Part shown: piece after piece, positions 28,457 through 36,896 of the stretch
Layout of the letters: each line of letters begins with the position of its first letter
Numbering within the stretch: position 1 is the stretch's first letter
DNA from: Streptococcus sp. sy004
Lineage (GTDB): Bacteria > Bacillota > Bacilli > Lactobacillales > Streptococcaceae
NCBI RefSeq assembly: GCF_007859205.1
Contig: NZ_VOHP01000006.1
Span: 1 to 64,000 of the forward strand
DNA length: 64,000 nt
Reading direction: 5' to 3'
The notes under the pieces: model-generated
Told to the model about the DNA's origin: nothing
Databases searched by the model: none
Seen by the model: the letters and a program-made list of their open reading frames with translations, nothing else
Made by a program: the position numbers and the translations under genes

Positions 28457-28486
28457 AGTAAGGAAGTAAATGATGATTAAACTAAT
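28457..28486 (+). repeat. Upstream copy of the HAD gene 5' end (direct repeat)
   Basis: AGTAAGGA (28457-28464), 8 bases, then ATGATTAAACTAAT (28473-28486). The same two blocks at the same spacing recur at 29796-29825, where they are the ribosome binding site and first codons of the HAD gene. Here the reading frame stops after six codons, so it is a remnant. Confidence 0.75.
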
Positions 28487-28569
28487 GATGTAATATGATT
28501 AAAGAATTTATTATATGTTTTGTGACTAAAAAGAGTTTATTAGTGATTGTTTTGAAAATAAATTAAAGG

Positions 28570-29796
28570 ATGGAAAAAGATTTGGATAAATTAGAAGTAT
28601 TAAAGAGACTAGGTTTAAAAGATGGTGAACTTGAAAAGATTTTAGGTTTTAAAGTATGCTATGATGAAAAACACACTATTTTCAGAGTGCTAGACGATAA
28701 TAGGCCGGTTAAAAAATTAAAGGGTTCTAAAACAAAAGGATGGCGAGTAAGATTAAATGGAGATACTGAAAGTTGTGAAAAATCAACATCAAAATTAGGA
28801 TTAAAAAAACTACGATCAAATAATCCTGTTAAAATTAATGGACAATATTTTTTTAATCATGGACATATTTTAGCTAGCCAATTTTATAGTTTTATTAATG
28901 ATAAAGAAAAAGAAAATATTATCAAAGATAATAAAAGGAATGGTTTTATTCAATTTAGTGTAGCTAATTTGCAACAAGAGAAAGCCAGTGGTAATTTTAG
29001 AAAAAGTCAAGCATTTTATGAGAATAAAATAGCAAATTATCTTAAAAATGGAGGCGGAAAAATACAATATGAAGTCACAATATTCTTTTATGATAAGGAT
29101 GATAAGATACCAATAGGCACTAAAATCTTATTCAAAACAATAAAACAGAATAATAGTCAAGAAATGTTGGAAGATAGTCATATTTTTATTCCAAATTTTG
29201 ATAAAGATTTCGATCTTCCTCAAAATGATGATAATGCTAATAATGTAGATTTATATCGTGAATTTTATTGTAAGGGATATGACGATAAATATCAGAAATG
29301 TTTTAAGAATATAGCTATTCCAGATGAAGATGGTAAGGTGTATGATGAAGCAGGGCATCAAGTTTTCTATATTGTACAAAATAAAGGTAAAGAAGATATA
29401 TTCTTAAATAGAGAAGATATAGATGAAACTTTTGAAGGAAATGACGAGTTATTAATAAAACATTTTACCATAAGCAAAAATAAGAAAGTGTATGATGAGG
29501 CAGGACACCTAGTTTTTTCTATTAGGCAAGATAAAGAAGTTATATTTTTAAATACAAAAGAAGAGAAACTTACACAGTTTGGTGGCAAACAAATAAAAGA
29601 TTTTGCTATACAAGAACAGGATCGTTATAAAATTCAAAAACCTGGAACTTATTATCCATCTAGATGTAAGAAAGAAAATATTTCGGCGATATTTTTCGAT
29701 GATGATTTAGCTAGGGAATTAGACGGATTTGCATTATTAAATGATCGAAAAAACTTAATAGATGCTCTTCGAGAATTGAATTGGTTAGATGAATAA
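28570..29796 (+). CDS. Predicted DNA/RNA non-specific nuclease-like protein
   Basis: A protein of 408 residues. Residues 85-210 resemble the beta-beta-alpha metal nuclease domain of streptodornases: FFNHGHILASQF (94-105, catalytic-type His99, with the usual DRGH motif changed to NHGH), Asn133 in SVANLQQEKASG, Glu151 in FYENKI, then YEVTIFFYDKDDKIPIGT. No signal peptide or membrane segment is seen, unlike secreted streptodornases. The C-terminal half carries a repeated unit, KVYDEAGH-VF-I-Q (256-270 and 306-320), and a degenerate third copy near 341. It is far more AT-rich than its neighbours. The ATG at 28570 directly abuts AAAGG, so a TTG start at 28582 is possible. Role unknown: toxin, defence and DNA-processing are all open. 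Confidence 0.6.
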   Translation: MEKDLDKLEVLKRLGLKDGELEKILGFKVCYDEKHTIFRVLDDNRPVKKLKGSKTKGWRVRLNGDTESCEKSTSKLGLKKLRSNNPVKINGQYFFNHGHILASQFYSFINDKEKENIIKDNKRNGFIQFSVANLQQEKASGNFRKSQAFYENKIANYLKNGGGKIQYEVTIFFYDKDDKIPIGTKILFKTIKQNNSQEMLEDSHIFIPNFDKDFDLPQNDDNANNVDLYREFYCKGYDDKYQKCFKNIAIPDEDGKVYDEAGHQVFYIVQNKGKEDIFLNREDIDETFEGNDELLIKHFTISKNKKVYDEAGHLVFSIRQDKEVIFLNTKEEKLTQFGGKQIKDFAIQEQDRYKIQKPGTYYPSRCKKENISAIFFDDDLARELDGFALLNDRKNLIDALRELNWLDE

Positions 29797-29825
29797 GTAA
29801 GGAGAACTGGTATGATTAAACTAAT
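29796..29825 (+). repeat. Downstream copy of the direct repeat
   Basis: AGTAAGGA (29796-29803), 8 bases, then ATGATTAAACTAAT (29812-29825). It matches 28457-28486 in both blocks and spacing. It marks the right boundary of the nuclease-like insertion. Confidence 0.75.
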
Positions 29826-30630
29826 TGCGATTGATATGGATGGCACCTTGTTAAACGATGACAAACAAATTCCGCAAGCCAATAAAGAGGTCTTGCAGAA
29901 AGTAGCTCAAAAGGGTGTGAAGATTGTTCTTTGCACGGGTCGAATGAAGCCAGGTGTTATTCCTTATTTTGATGAATTGGGGATTGGTGATTATGCTATT
30001 TTGAACAATGGTTGTTCGACCTATGCCACAAAAGATTGGTCCTTGGTGGATACTAACGGGGTAAGTTTTGAAGAAATTGAACTCTTACTAGGTATTGCAC
30101 AAGAGTATCCTGGGATTTATTTAACCTTAATCACGGATAATCATTTCTATGTTTTTGCCGATCATGTGCCAGAAATTGTTGCTTATGATGCTAGTCTGGT
30201 ATTCACAGAAGCCATTGCTATTGATTTAGCAGACCTAAAAGCCAAGAAAGAACCAATCTTTCAAGCTATGTTTTTAGGTGATGAGCGTGTTTTAGATCAA
30301 TTCCAAAAAGAACAAGAAGAAAAATTAGCGAGTCTTTTTTCAGTTGTTCGTAGTCAGCCTTATATTTTTGAAGCCATGCCAAAAGGTGTGACTAAGGCAA
30401 GTGCTCTGTCAGATTTAGCCACACGTTTTGAGATTCTTCCAGAAAATATTATGGCTCTCGGTGATGGTAATAATGATTTGGAAATGCTAGCTTATGCAGG
30501 TTTGGGTGTCGCTATGGGCAATGCAACAGAGCAAGTGAAAGCTATTACAAGTCACCAAACAAGTTCTAACAATGAAGCAGGAGTTGCTAAGGCCATTGAA
30601 ACTTATGTGCTAAATCCGTTGTTTGACTAA
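29812..30630 (+). CDS. HAD hydrolase, Cof/IIB subfamily (YidA-like sugar phosphatase)
   Basis: A cytoplasmic phosphatase of 272 residues. Motif I AIDMDGTLLNDD, motif II LCTGRMKPG, and motif IV GDGNNDLEMLAYAG are intact. The C-terminal GVAMGNATEQVKAI is typical of Cof proteins acting on sugar phosphates or phosphorylated cofactors. AAGGAG precedes the ATG. Its own promoter appears to have been separated from it by the nuclease-like gene, so it may now depend on read-through. Confidence 0.9.
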   Translation: MIKLIAIDMDGTLLNDDKQIPQANKEVLQKVAQKGVKIVLCTGRMKPGVIPYFDELGIGDYAILNNGCSTYATKDWSLVDTNGVSFEEIELLLGIAQEYPGIYLTLITDNHFYVFADHVPEIVAYDASLVFTEAIAIDLADLKAKKEPIFQAMFLGDERVLDQFQKEQEEKLASLFSVVRSQPYIFEAMPKGVTKASALSDLATRFEILPENIMALGDGNNDLEMLAYAGLGVAMGNATEQVKAITSHQTSSNNEAGVAKAIETYVLNPLFD

Positions 30631-30732
30631 AATCTCCTTTGATTATCAAATGTTTTTTGCTAGCTGATTCATACAAATGGTGTTATAATAAGAATGAAAG
30701 CATTTTATTTTTAAGAAAAGTGAGAAATGATT

Positions 30733-31575
30733 ATGTCATGGAAAGTTGTTGCAGACTCAGGTTGCGATCTAAAAAACATTGAAAACTTAGCTCCTAACAC
30801 TAGTTTTGAGCGAGTTCCCTTAACCTTACAAATCGGTAATGAGATTTTTGTAGATGATGAAGGTTTGGATATTCCTAAAATGATGGAAACCATGTATCAA
30901 ACTTCTGCTGCAGCAAGTTCAAGTTGCCCTAGTCCTGACGCCTTCTTGCAAGCCTATCGTGGAGCAGACCATGTGATTGCCATTACGATTACAGGGACAC
31001 TATCAGGTAGTCATAACAGTGCTCGTTTGGCAGTGGAAATGTTGAAAGAAGAAAATCCTAGTATCAAGGTTCATTTGATTGATTCCCTATCAGCAGGTGG
31101 TGAAATTGATTTATTGGTGATGGAGATTAATCGCTTGATTGCTTCAGGCTTATCCTTTGAAGAAGTGGTTGATAAAATTACAGCCTATCAAGAAAAGACA
31201 AAATTACTTTTTGTTCTAGCTAAGGTTGATAATTTGGTCAAAAATGGCCGTTTAAGTAAGCTAGTAGGAGCAGTGGTTGGTCTTTTGAATATTCGTATGG
31301 TTGGTGAGGCTAGTCAAGAAGGACGTTTAGAACTCTTGCAAAAATCACGCGGTCAGAAAAAAGCTATTTTAGCTAGTCTGGAAGAGATGGTTAAGGCAGG
31401 CTACAAAGGCGGTAAAGTGGTTATTGCTCATTCTAACAATGAGAAAATCTGCCAACAATTAAGTGAGAAAATCTTGACCCAATTCCCTCAAGCAGAAATT
31501 AGCTATCATGCCACATCTGGCTTATGTAGCTTCTATGCTGAAGACGGTGGTATTTTAATGGGGTATGAAATTTAA
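30733..31575 (+). CDS. DegV family fatty-acid-binding protein
   Basis: A protein of 280 residues of the DegV family. DegV/FakB proteins bind fatty acids and present them to the kinase FakA. N-terminal VVADSGCDL, the middle SSCPSPDAF and TGTLSGSHNSARLA, and GRLSKLVGAVVGLLNIRM are characteristic. I chose the ATG at 30733, 8 bases after GTGAG; an ATG at 30727 is also in frame. TGTTATAAT (30681-30689) is a likely promoter. Confidence 0.9.
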   Translation: MSWKVVADSGCDLKNIENLAPNTSFERVPLTLQIGNEIFVDDEGLDIPKMMETMYQTSAAASSSCPSPDAFLQAYRGADHVIAITITGTLSGSHNSARLAVEMLKEENPSIKVHLIDSLSAGGEIDLLVMEINRLIASGLSFEEVVDKITAYQEKTKLLFVLAKVDNLVKNGRLSKLVGAVVGLLNIRMVGEASQEGRLELLQKSRGQKKAILASLEEMVKAGYKGGKVVIAHSNNEKICQQLSEKILTQFPQAEISYHATSGLCSFYAEDGGILMGYEI

Positions 31576-31579
31576 TATT

Positions 31580-31615
31580 AAAACCATCTCGTGAGTAAAG
31601 CGAGATGGTTTTAAG
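31580..31615 (+). terminator. Terminator after the DegV gene
   Basis: A perfect 12-bp stem (31580-31591 with 31601-31612), followed by a short T-rich tail. Confidence 0.8.
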
Positions 31616-31627
31616 TTTATCGATGAT

Positions 31628-31653
31628 AAAAAGCGTGTGAGACACGCTTTTTT
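31628..31653. terminator. Bidirectional terminator before the helical-repeat gene
   Basis: A perfect 11-bp stem (31628-31638 with 31642-31652) with A run and T run on either side. It can end transcripts from both strands. Confidence 0.88.
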
Positions 31654-31660
31654 GATATGA

Positions 31661-32488
31661 TCACTCAGTGGTAGATGTTTCTACTTCTGAATCAGCAATG
31701 TTAGTTTCTGCTGGGACTTCAGCAGTAGTTTCTACTGGTGTTTCTGATACAGCAGGTGTTTCCTCTACACTAACGCTAGGTGTAACAGTAGAGCTAGCTG
31801 TAGATGAGTTTGTTGTTTGAGTGGTACTTGGTACATAATAGCTTGAATTAGCAGTTGAAGGAGAGTTGTTATAAGTGACAGCAGTATCAGTATTAGTATT
31901 AGTATTAGTTTCTGTAATTGTAGTTGCCGGCTCATTAGATTCAGAGCTTGAGCTGGCTTGGCTACTTGCTTCTGAACTTGATTCTCTGCTTTCTTCTTGG
32001 CTGCTTGATTCAGAAGATTGACTAGGATTTTCCAATTCTTTTTTAATTTGATCTAAGCGTTTTTGGAATTTTTCTTTCTTGCTAGGAATTGTGATACGAT
32101 TGATGGCATCTTGAGCAGCCTTAATCGTACGTTGGCTAGGGTTTTTCTCAGCACTTTGAAGAGCTTTTTCTGTACTTTCAATCAATTTAAGTTTAGCCTT
32201 GATTTTGTTTAAGCGATTTTGCAAACTTTCTTTTTGATCGTTATTTGTTAGTTTATCAATAGCAGCTTGAGCTTGGTTAATGCCAGTTTGATTAGGATCA
32301 TTTTCCAAAGTTTGAAATAATTTTTCCAAAGCTGGTGGGATAGGTGTGCTAGTTGAGCTACTAGATGTTAGGGCAGTCGCTGATGTCGTTGACTTGCTTG
32401 TCTTTTTATTCAATGATAGGTAGCTGACGCCTAAAATCAGTAGCAATAAGAGCGTAATACCGCTATAGATGAGTTCTTTACGTTTCAT
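31661..32488 (-). CDS. Membrane-anchored helical-repeat protein with Ser/Thr-rich tail
   Basis: A protein of 275 residues with an N-terminal membrane anchor (IYSGITLLLLLILGVSYLSL, about 6-25). Two helical repeats follow (about 55-95 and 105-145), each built like NQAQAAIDKLTNNDQKESLQNRL. They resemble the small helical repeats annotated as Cry1Ac domain-like in streptococcal proteins. Residues about 150-275 are Ser/Thr/Glu-rich low complexity, probably extending through the wall. No LPXTG motif is present. It lies 21 bp after a shorter paralogue, probably in one operon. Function unknown. Confidence 0.7.
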   Translation of the reverse strand: MKRKELIYSGITLLLLLILGVSYLSLNKKTSKSTTSATALTSSSSTSTPIPPALEKLFQTLENDPNQTGINQAQAAIDKLTNNDQKESLQNRLNKIKAKLKLIESTEKALQSAEKNPSQRTIKAAQDAINRITIPSKKEKFQKRLDQIKKELENPSQSSESSSQEESRESSSEASSQASSSSESNEPATTITETNTNTNTDTAVTYNNSPSTANSSYYVPSTTQTTNSSTASSTVTPSVSVEETPAVSETPVETTAEVPAETNIADSEVETSTTE

Positions 32489-32509
32489 ATCAGTTGAGTT
32501 CCTTTATGT

Positions 32510-32977
32510 TTAATTTTCAGTTGCAATAGCTTCTAGTCTTACTTGCAATTCGTTTTTCTTAGCGTCATCTTTTAATTGCTCGATAGCTTCCCTGGCAGCT
32601 TGGACATCTTCAGCACTCAGGCTAGCTTCGGCAGTTTCAACGGCCGTTGTTGCGACCTGTTGGTTGGTTAATTCAGTGCTGAGATCATCTAATTTGGCTT
32701 GTAATTCCAATTTATCTTTTTCATCCTGCACTTGTTGTAGAGCTTCATGAGCTAGAGCAATACTTTCTTCACTCTTGTTCGCCTCAGCAGCTTGAACGGC
32801 AGCTTGTGCCGCTTCAAGATTTTTATTGTCAACTTGGCTAGCCGTGATAGACGGAGTAGGTGTTACTGACACATTAGCTTGACGGATATTTCCAAAGATA
32901 AAATAAATAGTTCCAATAAAAATGACACATAGAATGGTCAAAACAAGATAGACGACTTCATTCTTTGAAGATTTCAT
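32510..32977 (-). CDS. Membrane-anchored helical-repeat protein, short paralogue
   Basis: A protein of 155 residues with one N-terminal membrane segment (about 8-28) and two helical repeats: SEESIALAHEALQQVQDEKDKLELQAKL and SAEDVQAAREAIEQLKDDAKKNELQVRL. It lacks the long Ser/Thr tail of its downstream neighbour. AGAGG lies 8 bases before the ATG at 32977; a TTG at 32995 was rejected. Function unknown. Confidence 0.7.
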   Translation of the reverse strand: MKSSKNEVVYLVLTILCVIFIGTIYFIFGNIRQANVSVTPTPSITASQVDNKNLEAAQAAVQAAEANKSEESIALAHEALQQVQDEKDKLELQAKLDDLSTELTNQQVATTAVETAEASLSAEDVQAAREAIEQLKDDAKKNELQVRLEAIATEN

Positions 32978-33054
32978 AGGAGTTGCCTCTTTCAAATTTT
33001 ATTCAGTATTTTCTATTATAGCGAGAAAGTTCAACTTTTTCAAGTCGTAGTTGT

Positions 33055-33091
33055 TAAAAACAGGTTAAAATCTTCTTGATTTTAACCTGTT
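33055..33091 (-). terminator. Terminator of the trkA-trkH operon
   Basis: A perfect 14-bp stem (33059-33072 with 33078-33091). On the minus strand it is followed by TTTTT. Confidence 0.88.
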
Positions 33092-33096
33092 GGTGT

Positions 33097-34536
33097 TTAG
33101 ATTTTTGACCAAGTCCTAGGAAGAAAGAATAGGAGCAGTGGGTAAATCTCCAAACGCCCAGCAATCATAATAATGGATAGAATGACTTTATTGACAGGAC
33201 TAAAGAGATTGAAATTTTGAGGGGTGCCTAATATTGGCCCGACATTGTTAAGGCTAGATAGGGCGGCACTAAAAGCAACGAGAAAATCATTACTGTCTAC
33301 GCTAAGAATAAGAATCAAACTCGACAAAATCATAACATAAACAATGGAATATTTAAGAATGTCATCTTGGATTTGTCTATCTAAGGGTGCTTGGTCAATA
33401 TGGAGAGAGAGTATTCTATTAGGATACAAAGTTGCTAACATTTGGTTCTTGACTAATTTAAGTAAAATGAGCACTCGCATGATTTTGAAACCACCAGCAG
33501 TTGAACCAGCCATTCCCCCACAAAACATTAAGCCAAGTAGGATAACTTGTGAAAAGAGTGGCCAAGGAGTAATATCTGGATGACTGAATCCAGTTGATGT
33601 TAGAGTAGAGGAAACTTGGAAGAATACTTTTTCTACAGATTCTTGAAATGATGGATAGAGATTTTTAACATTAAGCCAAATAGCTAAACTACTGAGAATA
33701 ATAATAATTAAATAAAGTTTCAATTCTTCATTTTTGAAGAAACTACGAATTTTACCTAGAAGGAGCAGATAGTAGAGGTTGAAGTTAATCCCAAAGAGAA
33801 TCATACTAATGGAAATAATGTTAGTGACCAAGGAGTTGTTGTGGTAGGCGATATTGTTTTCATAGCCGGCAAAGCCCCCTGTTCCAGCTGTTGCCATAGC
33901 AGTAATTAGGCTATCATAAAACGAAAGTCCAGTAATCCATAAAATAACCGTTAAAATAACAAATAAAATGAAATAGATGAGATAGAGAATTTGAGCTGTA
34001 TTTTTAAGTTTGGCAACAATCTTACCAAAAACAGGACCAGCCATTTCTGCCTGCATGACTTCCAAATTATTGTTTTGATAATTGTCTAAAATGGCTAAGG
34101 CAAAGACCAACACTCCCATTCCTCCGATGAGTTGGGTAAAACTTCGCCATAGTAAAAGTGAGTGAGATAGGACATTGGTTGACGTTAAAATAGTTGCCCC
34201 TGTTGAGGTGAAGCCAGAAGTGGTTTCAAAAAAAGCATCAACTAGATTGGGAATTTGCCCAGAAAAGACAAAGGGTAAAGCTCCAAAGAAAGACCAAAGG
34301 AGCCAACAAAGAGAAACAATGATTAACCCTTCTTTGGTATAAAGTTTTTGATGTTTGGGTTTTAAGTGTGTTCCCAGTAACCCAAAAAGTGTCAACAGAG
34401 CCATGGTTAGTAAGATAGATAGCTTGATTTTTAGGTCTTCACCGTAAATAAAAGCAGTTACTAATGGCACAAGAAGTAGGCCAACTTCAATCAAGAGCAA
34501 TTTTGCAAGGAGATAGCCAATCATACGTTTATTCAT
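33097..34536 (-). CDS. trkH: Potassium transporter membrane subunit TrkH/KtrB
   Basis: A membrane protein of 479 residues with repeated M1-P-M2 units. Selectivity-filter-like segments include FFETTSGFTSTGATIL and ATAGTGGFAGYENN, with SSTLTSTGFSHPD and SSLNNVGPILG as the other two. It moves potassium (with sodium or protons) across the membrane. It follows trkA by 4 bp, and the TrkA RCK protein should gate it. In related streptococci such systems respond to nucleotides including cyclic-di-AMP. Confidence 0.92.
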   Translation of the reverse strand: MNKRMIGYLLAKLLLIEVGLLLVPLVTAFIYGEDLKIKLSILLTMALLTLFGLLGTHLKPKHQKLYTKEGLIIVSLCWLLWSFFGALPFVFSGQIPNLVDAFFETTSGFTSTGATILTSTNVLSHSLLLWRSFTQLIGGMGVLVFALAILDNYQNNNLEVMQAEMAGPVFGKIVAKLKNTAQILYLIYFILFVILTVILWITGLSFYDSLITAMATAGTGGFAGYENNIAYHNNSLVTNIISISMILFGINFNLYYLLLLGKIRSFFKNEELKLYLIIIILSSLAIWLNVKNLYPSFQESVEKVFFQVSSTLTSTGFSHPDITPWPLFSQVILLGLMFCGGMAGSTAGGFKIMRVLILLKLVKNQMLATLYPNRILSLHIDQAPLDRQIQDDILKYSIVYVMILSSLILILSVDSNDFLVAFSAALSSLNNVGPILGTPQNFNLFSPVNKVILSIIMIAGRLEIYPLLLFFLPRTWSKI

Positions 34537-34540
34537 TTAC

Positions 34541-35890
34541 TTACCTCGCTAATAAATCCTTGATACTAGAAATATTTTTCAATAGGGTAATGACAATCAC
34601 CTTATCTCCAATTTCCAAATGATCTTGCCCAGTTGGAAAGAGGGTCTGATTTTTACGAATAATGGCTGCAATCAGTACATTATCTTTCAACTCAATATTA
34701 GCTAATTGCAAATCTGCCAAGGGATTTCCCTCCTTGATTTCAAATTGTAAGGTTTCAATCTGTTCGTTGGCAATATGATGCATGGCATCAAGTTTTGAGC
34801 CTTCGGCATTGACACGTCCACGGATAAAGTGCATGATGCTGTCAATAGCAATTCGTTTTGGAACAACGATACTTGAAAAAGGTTGGGCATCAATAATCTC
34901 TAATAAGGCAGTACGGTTGACCTTGGTAATGTTTTTTTCAACTCCCAAAGTTTCTAAGAACATTGAGGCGATAATATTTTCTTCATCATAACCTGTCAAT
35001 GTGGCTACAGCGTCATAGTTTTGAATATTTTCTTCTAATAATAACTCTTTGGCAGTTCCATCGCCCTGAATAACGTGTAGATAAGGAAATTCTTGGCTAA
35101 GCCAGGTAGCACGTTCAGGATTAATTTCCATGACTCGCACCTTGATGTTGGTGTTTTTCAAGATATGAAGCAGATAGTAAGTAATCTTTCCAGCTCCAAT
35201 CAGCATCATATTTTTGACGTTTTTTTTCTTGACATAGTTGTGAAAGAGAATCATCTCTAAACGATTGCCCGTCACAAAGATATGGTCGTCAGTTTTGATG
35301 GTTGCCTCACCGTGGGGAATCAAGACTTGATCGTCACGCTGGATGGCACAAACTACTAAGCCATTGAATTTTTTACGAAATTGATTGAGGGTCAGGTTAC
35401 AGAGATGGCTTTTTTTAGTGATGTGAAATTCCATCAGCATGACACGGCCATTGGCAAAATGCTCGACCGACTGGGCATTTGGAAATTCAACACTGTTGGC
35501 GATGTATTGGGCTGTCAATAGTTCTGGATTAACCACTGCTGAAAAGCCAAGAAAATTTCGATCCTTAAAGTAAGAGTTAGAATACTCTGGATTACGCATC
35601 CGAACAATCGTTTCCTTGGCTCCCATTTTCTTAGCCAGAACAGCAGCAATCATATTAACCTCATCTTTTTCGGTTAGGGCGATAAAAATATCGCAGTGAT
35701 TGACTCCAGCTTCTTCTAAAATCTTAAAATTGGCTCCGTTGCCAACAATGCCCATAATATCATAAAGTTTAGTCAGACGTTTCAAGACGTCTTTTTTTTC
35801 TTCAATGAGAATCACATCGTGATTTTCTTCAACTAAAGATTGGCAAAGGGCAGAACCGACCTTACCTCCACCAATAACAATGATTTTCAT
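34541..35890 (-). CDS. trkA: Potassium uptake regulator TrkA
   Basis: A cytoplasmic protein of 449 residues built from two RCK repeats. The first Rossmann domain begins MKIIVIGGGKVGSALC and the second (about 228 on) has NMMLIGAGKITYYLL. Each is followed by a C-terminal RCK_C lobe (FVTGNRLEMILFH and GDKVIVITLLKNI). It binds NAD(H)/ATP and gates TrkH. AAAAGGAG precedes the ATG at 35890; a longer start at 35938 was rejected. Confidence 0.93.
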   Translation of the reverse strand: MKIIVIGGGKVGSALCQSLVEENHDVILIEEKKDVLKRLTKLYDIMGIVGNGANFKILEEAGVNHCDIFIALTEKDEVNMIAAVLAKKMGAKETIVRMRNPEYSNSYFKDRNFLGFSAVVNPELLTAQYIANSVEFPNAQSVEHFANGRVMLMEFHITKKSHLCNLTLNQFRKKFNGLVVCAIQRDDQVLIPHGEATIKTDDHIFVTGNRLEMILFHNYVKKKNVKNMMLIGAGKITYYLLHILKNTNIKVRVMEINPERATWLSQEFPYLHVIQGDGTAKELLLEENIQNYDAVATLTGYDEENIIASMFLETLGVEKNITKVNRTALLEIIDAQPFSSIVVPKRIAIDSIMHFIRGRVNAEGSKLDAMHHIANEQIETLQFEIKEGNPLADLQLANIELKDNVLIAAIIRKNQTLFPTGQDHLEIGDKVIVITLLKNISSIKDLLAR

Positions 35891-35998
35891 GATTGTTTCT
35901 CCTTTTATATACCCTATATCATACTCCTTTTTTAGCAAAAATGCACATTTTTCTGACCGAAATGCGTTATTTGTCTAAGAAATTTATCAAAAAAGCTA

Positions 35999-36026
35999 TT
36001 GACAGACCGTTTAAGCATGCTATAAT
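35999..36026 (+). promoter_or_regulatory. Promoter of the leader RNA and trmL
   Basis: TTGACA (35999-36004) and TATAAT (36021-36026) with a 16-bp spacer. A strong consensus promoter; the expected +1 is near 36033. Confidence 0.85.
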
Positions 36027-36030
36027 AAGG

Positions 36031-36131
36031 ATAGTCACTCATTGGTTTAACTCAATCCTGTTATGATTTAAGTCAATGAGCTATCAACCATGTTGCCTGC
36101 TGATTTAATCCGGGTGGCATGGCTATTTTTT
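36031..36131 (+). ncRNA. Unassigned leader RNA with terminator upstream of trmL
   Basis: About 100 bases of non-coding leader. A helix CTCATTG/CAATGAG (36038-36044 with 36074-36080) is flanked by ATAG/CTAT. A terminator-like hairpin follows: CCATGTTGCC (36088-36097) with GGTGGCATGG (36113-36122, three G-T pairs) and a run of T at 36125-36131. The trmL start is 28 bases later. It could be an attenuator or a free small RNA. The T-box-like GGGTGGCA is on the wrong arm for a T-box. Confidence 0.55.
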
Positions 36132-36158
36132 TAATCAAAAGAATGGGGACTAATCAAG

Positions 36159-36707
36159 ATGAATTTAGCAGAATTGAGCCAGGATAGACAAGTAACGGTT
36201 GAAAGACAAAATCATATTGTGTTGTATCAGCCTCAAATCCCAGCCAATACAGGTAATATTGCTAGAACTTGTGTAGCAACCAATAGTCCACTTCATATCA
36301 TCAAACCCATGGGTTTTCCGATTGATGATAAGAAAATGAAGCGAGCAGGATTGGATTATTGGGATAAGTTAGAGATTTATTTTTATGATAGTTTGGATGA
36401 CTTTTTAGAGCAATGCCAAGGTCAACTTCACCTGATCACAAAATTTGCTGAGAAAGTTTATAGTGAGGTTGATTATCATGATGATCAATCGCATTATTTT
36501 ATGTTTGGTCGAGAAGATACAGGGCTGCCAGAGGATTTTATGCGTCAACATGCTGACAAAGCCCTACGCATTCCCATGAATGACCAACACGTCCGTAGCC
36601 TAAATGTGTCTAATACGGTATGTATGATTGTCTATGAAGCCTTGCGTCAACAAGGTTTTCCCCAACTCGAGTTGGAACATACCTATGAGCAAGATAAGCT
36701 CAAATGA
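36159..36707 (+). CDS. trmL: tRNA (cytidine(34)-2'-O)-methyltransferase TrmL
   Basis: A SPOUT-family methyltransferase of 182 residues that 2'-O-methylates the wobble base of leucine tRNAs. [20 protein letters not shown], the middle [15 protein letters not shown], and the knot segment [28 protein letters not shown] are diagnostic. GGGGA precedes the ATG. It lies downstream of a leader with an intrinsic terminator. Confidence 0.95.
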   Translation: MNLAELSQDRQVTVERQNHIVLYQPQIPANTGNIARTCVATNSPLHIIKPMGFPIDDKKMKRAGLDYWDKLEIYFYDSLDDFLEQCQGQLHLITKFAEKVYSEVDYHDDQSHYFMFGREDTGLPEDFMRQHADKALRIPMNDQHVRSLNVSNTVCMIVYEALRQQGFPQLELEHTYEQDKLK

Positions 36708-36742
36708 TTGTTCCAACCATAAGTTTATGATATACTAAAGAG

Positions 36743-36867
36743 GTCTTCAGGGCAGGGTGAAATTCCCGACCGGCGGTGACTAGGTGCAGTGGCATGTAGA
36801 AGTCCGTGAGCGTAAGCTGATGTGGTGTGATTCCACAACCGACAGTAAAGTCTGGATGGGAGAAGAC
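36743..36867 (+). promoter_or_regulatory. FMN riboswitch (RFN element)
   Basis: The aptamer begins TCTTCAGGGCAGGGTGAAAT and contains CCCGACCGGCGGTGA, AGTCCGTGAGCG, GATGTGGTGTGATTCC and CCGACAGT, all conserved RFN blocks. The P1 helix pairs GTCTTC (36743-36748) with GAAGAC (36862-36867). FMN binding should lower ribU expression. Confidence 0.97.
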
Positions 36868-36896
36868 AAAGGGTCTTTTAGTGTACTCTTTGCTAC

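Noticed and set aside
28495-28566. 23-residue reading frame before the nuclease-like gene
   Set aside because: It has no ribosome binding site and low-complexity content. It could be a leader peptide, but nothing supports it beyond position.
36100-36124. T-box-like GGGTGGCA before trmL
   Set aside because: In a T-box this sequence is on the 5' side of the antiterminator; here it forms the 3' arm of the terminator just before the T run, and no stem I or specifier loop is seen.
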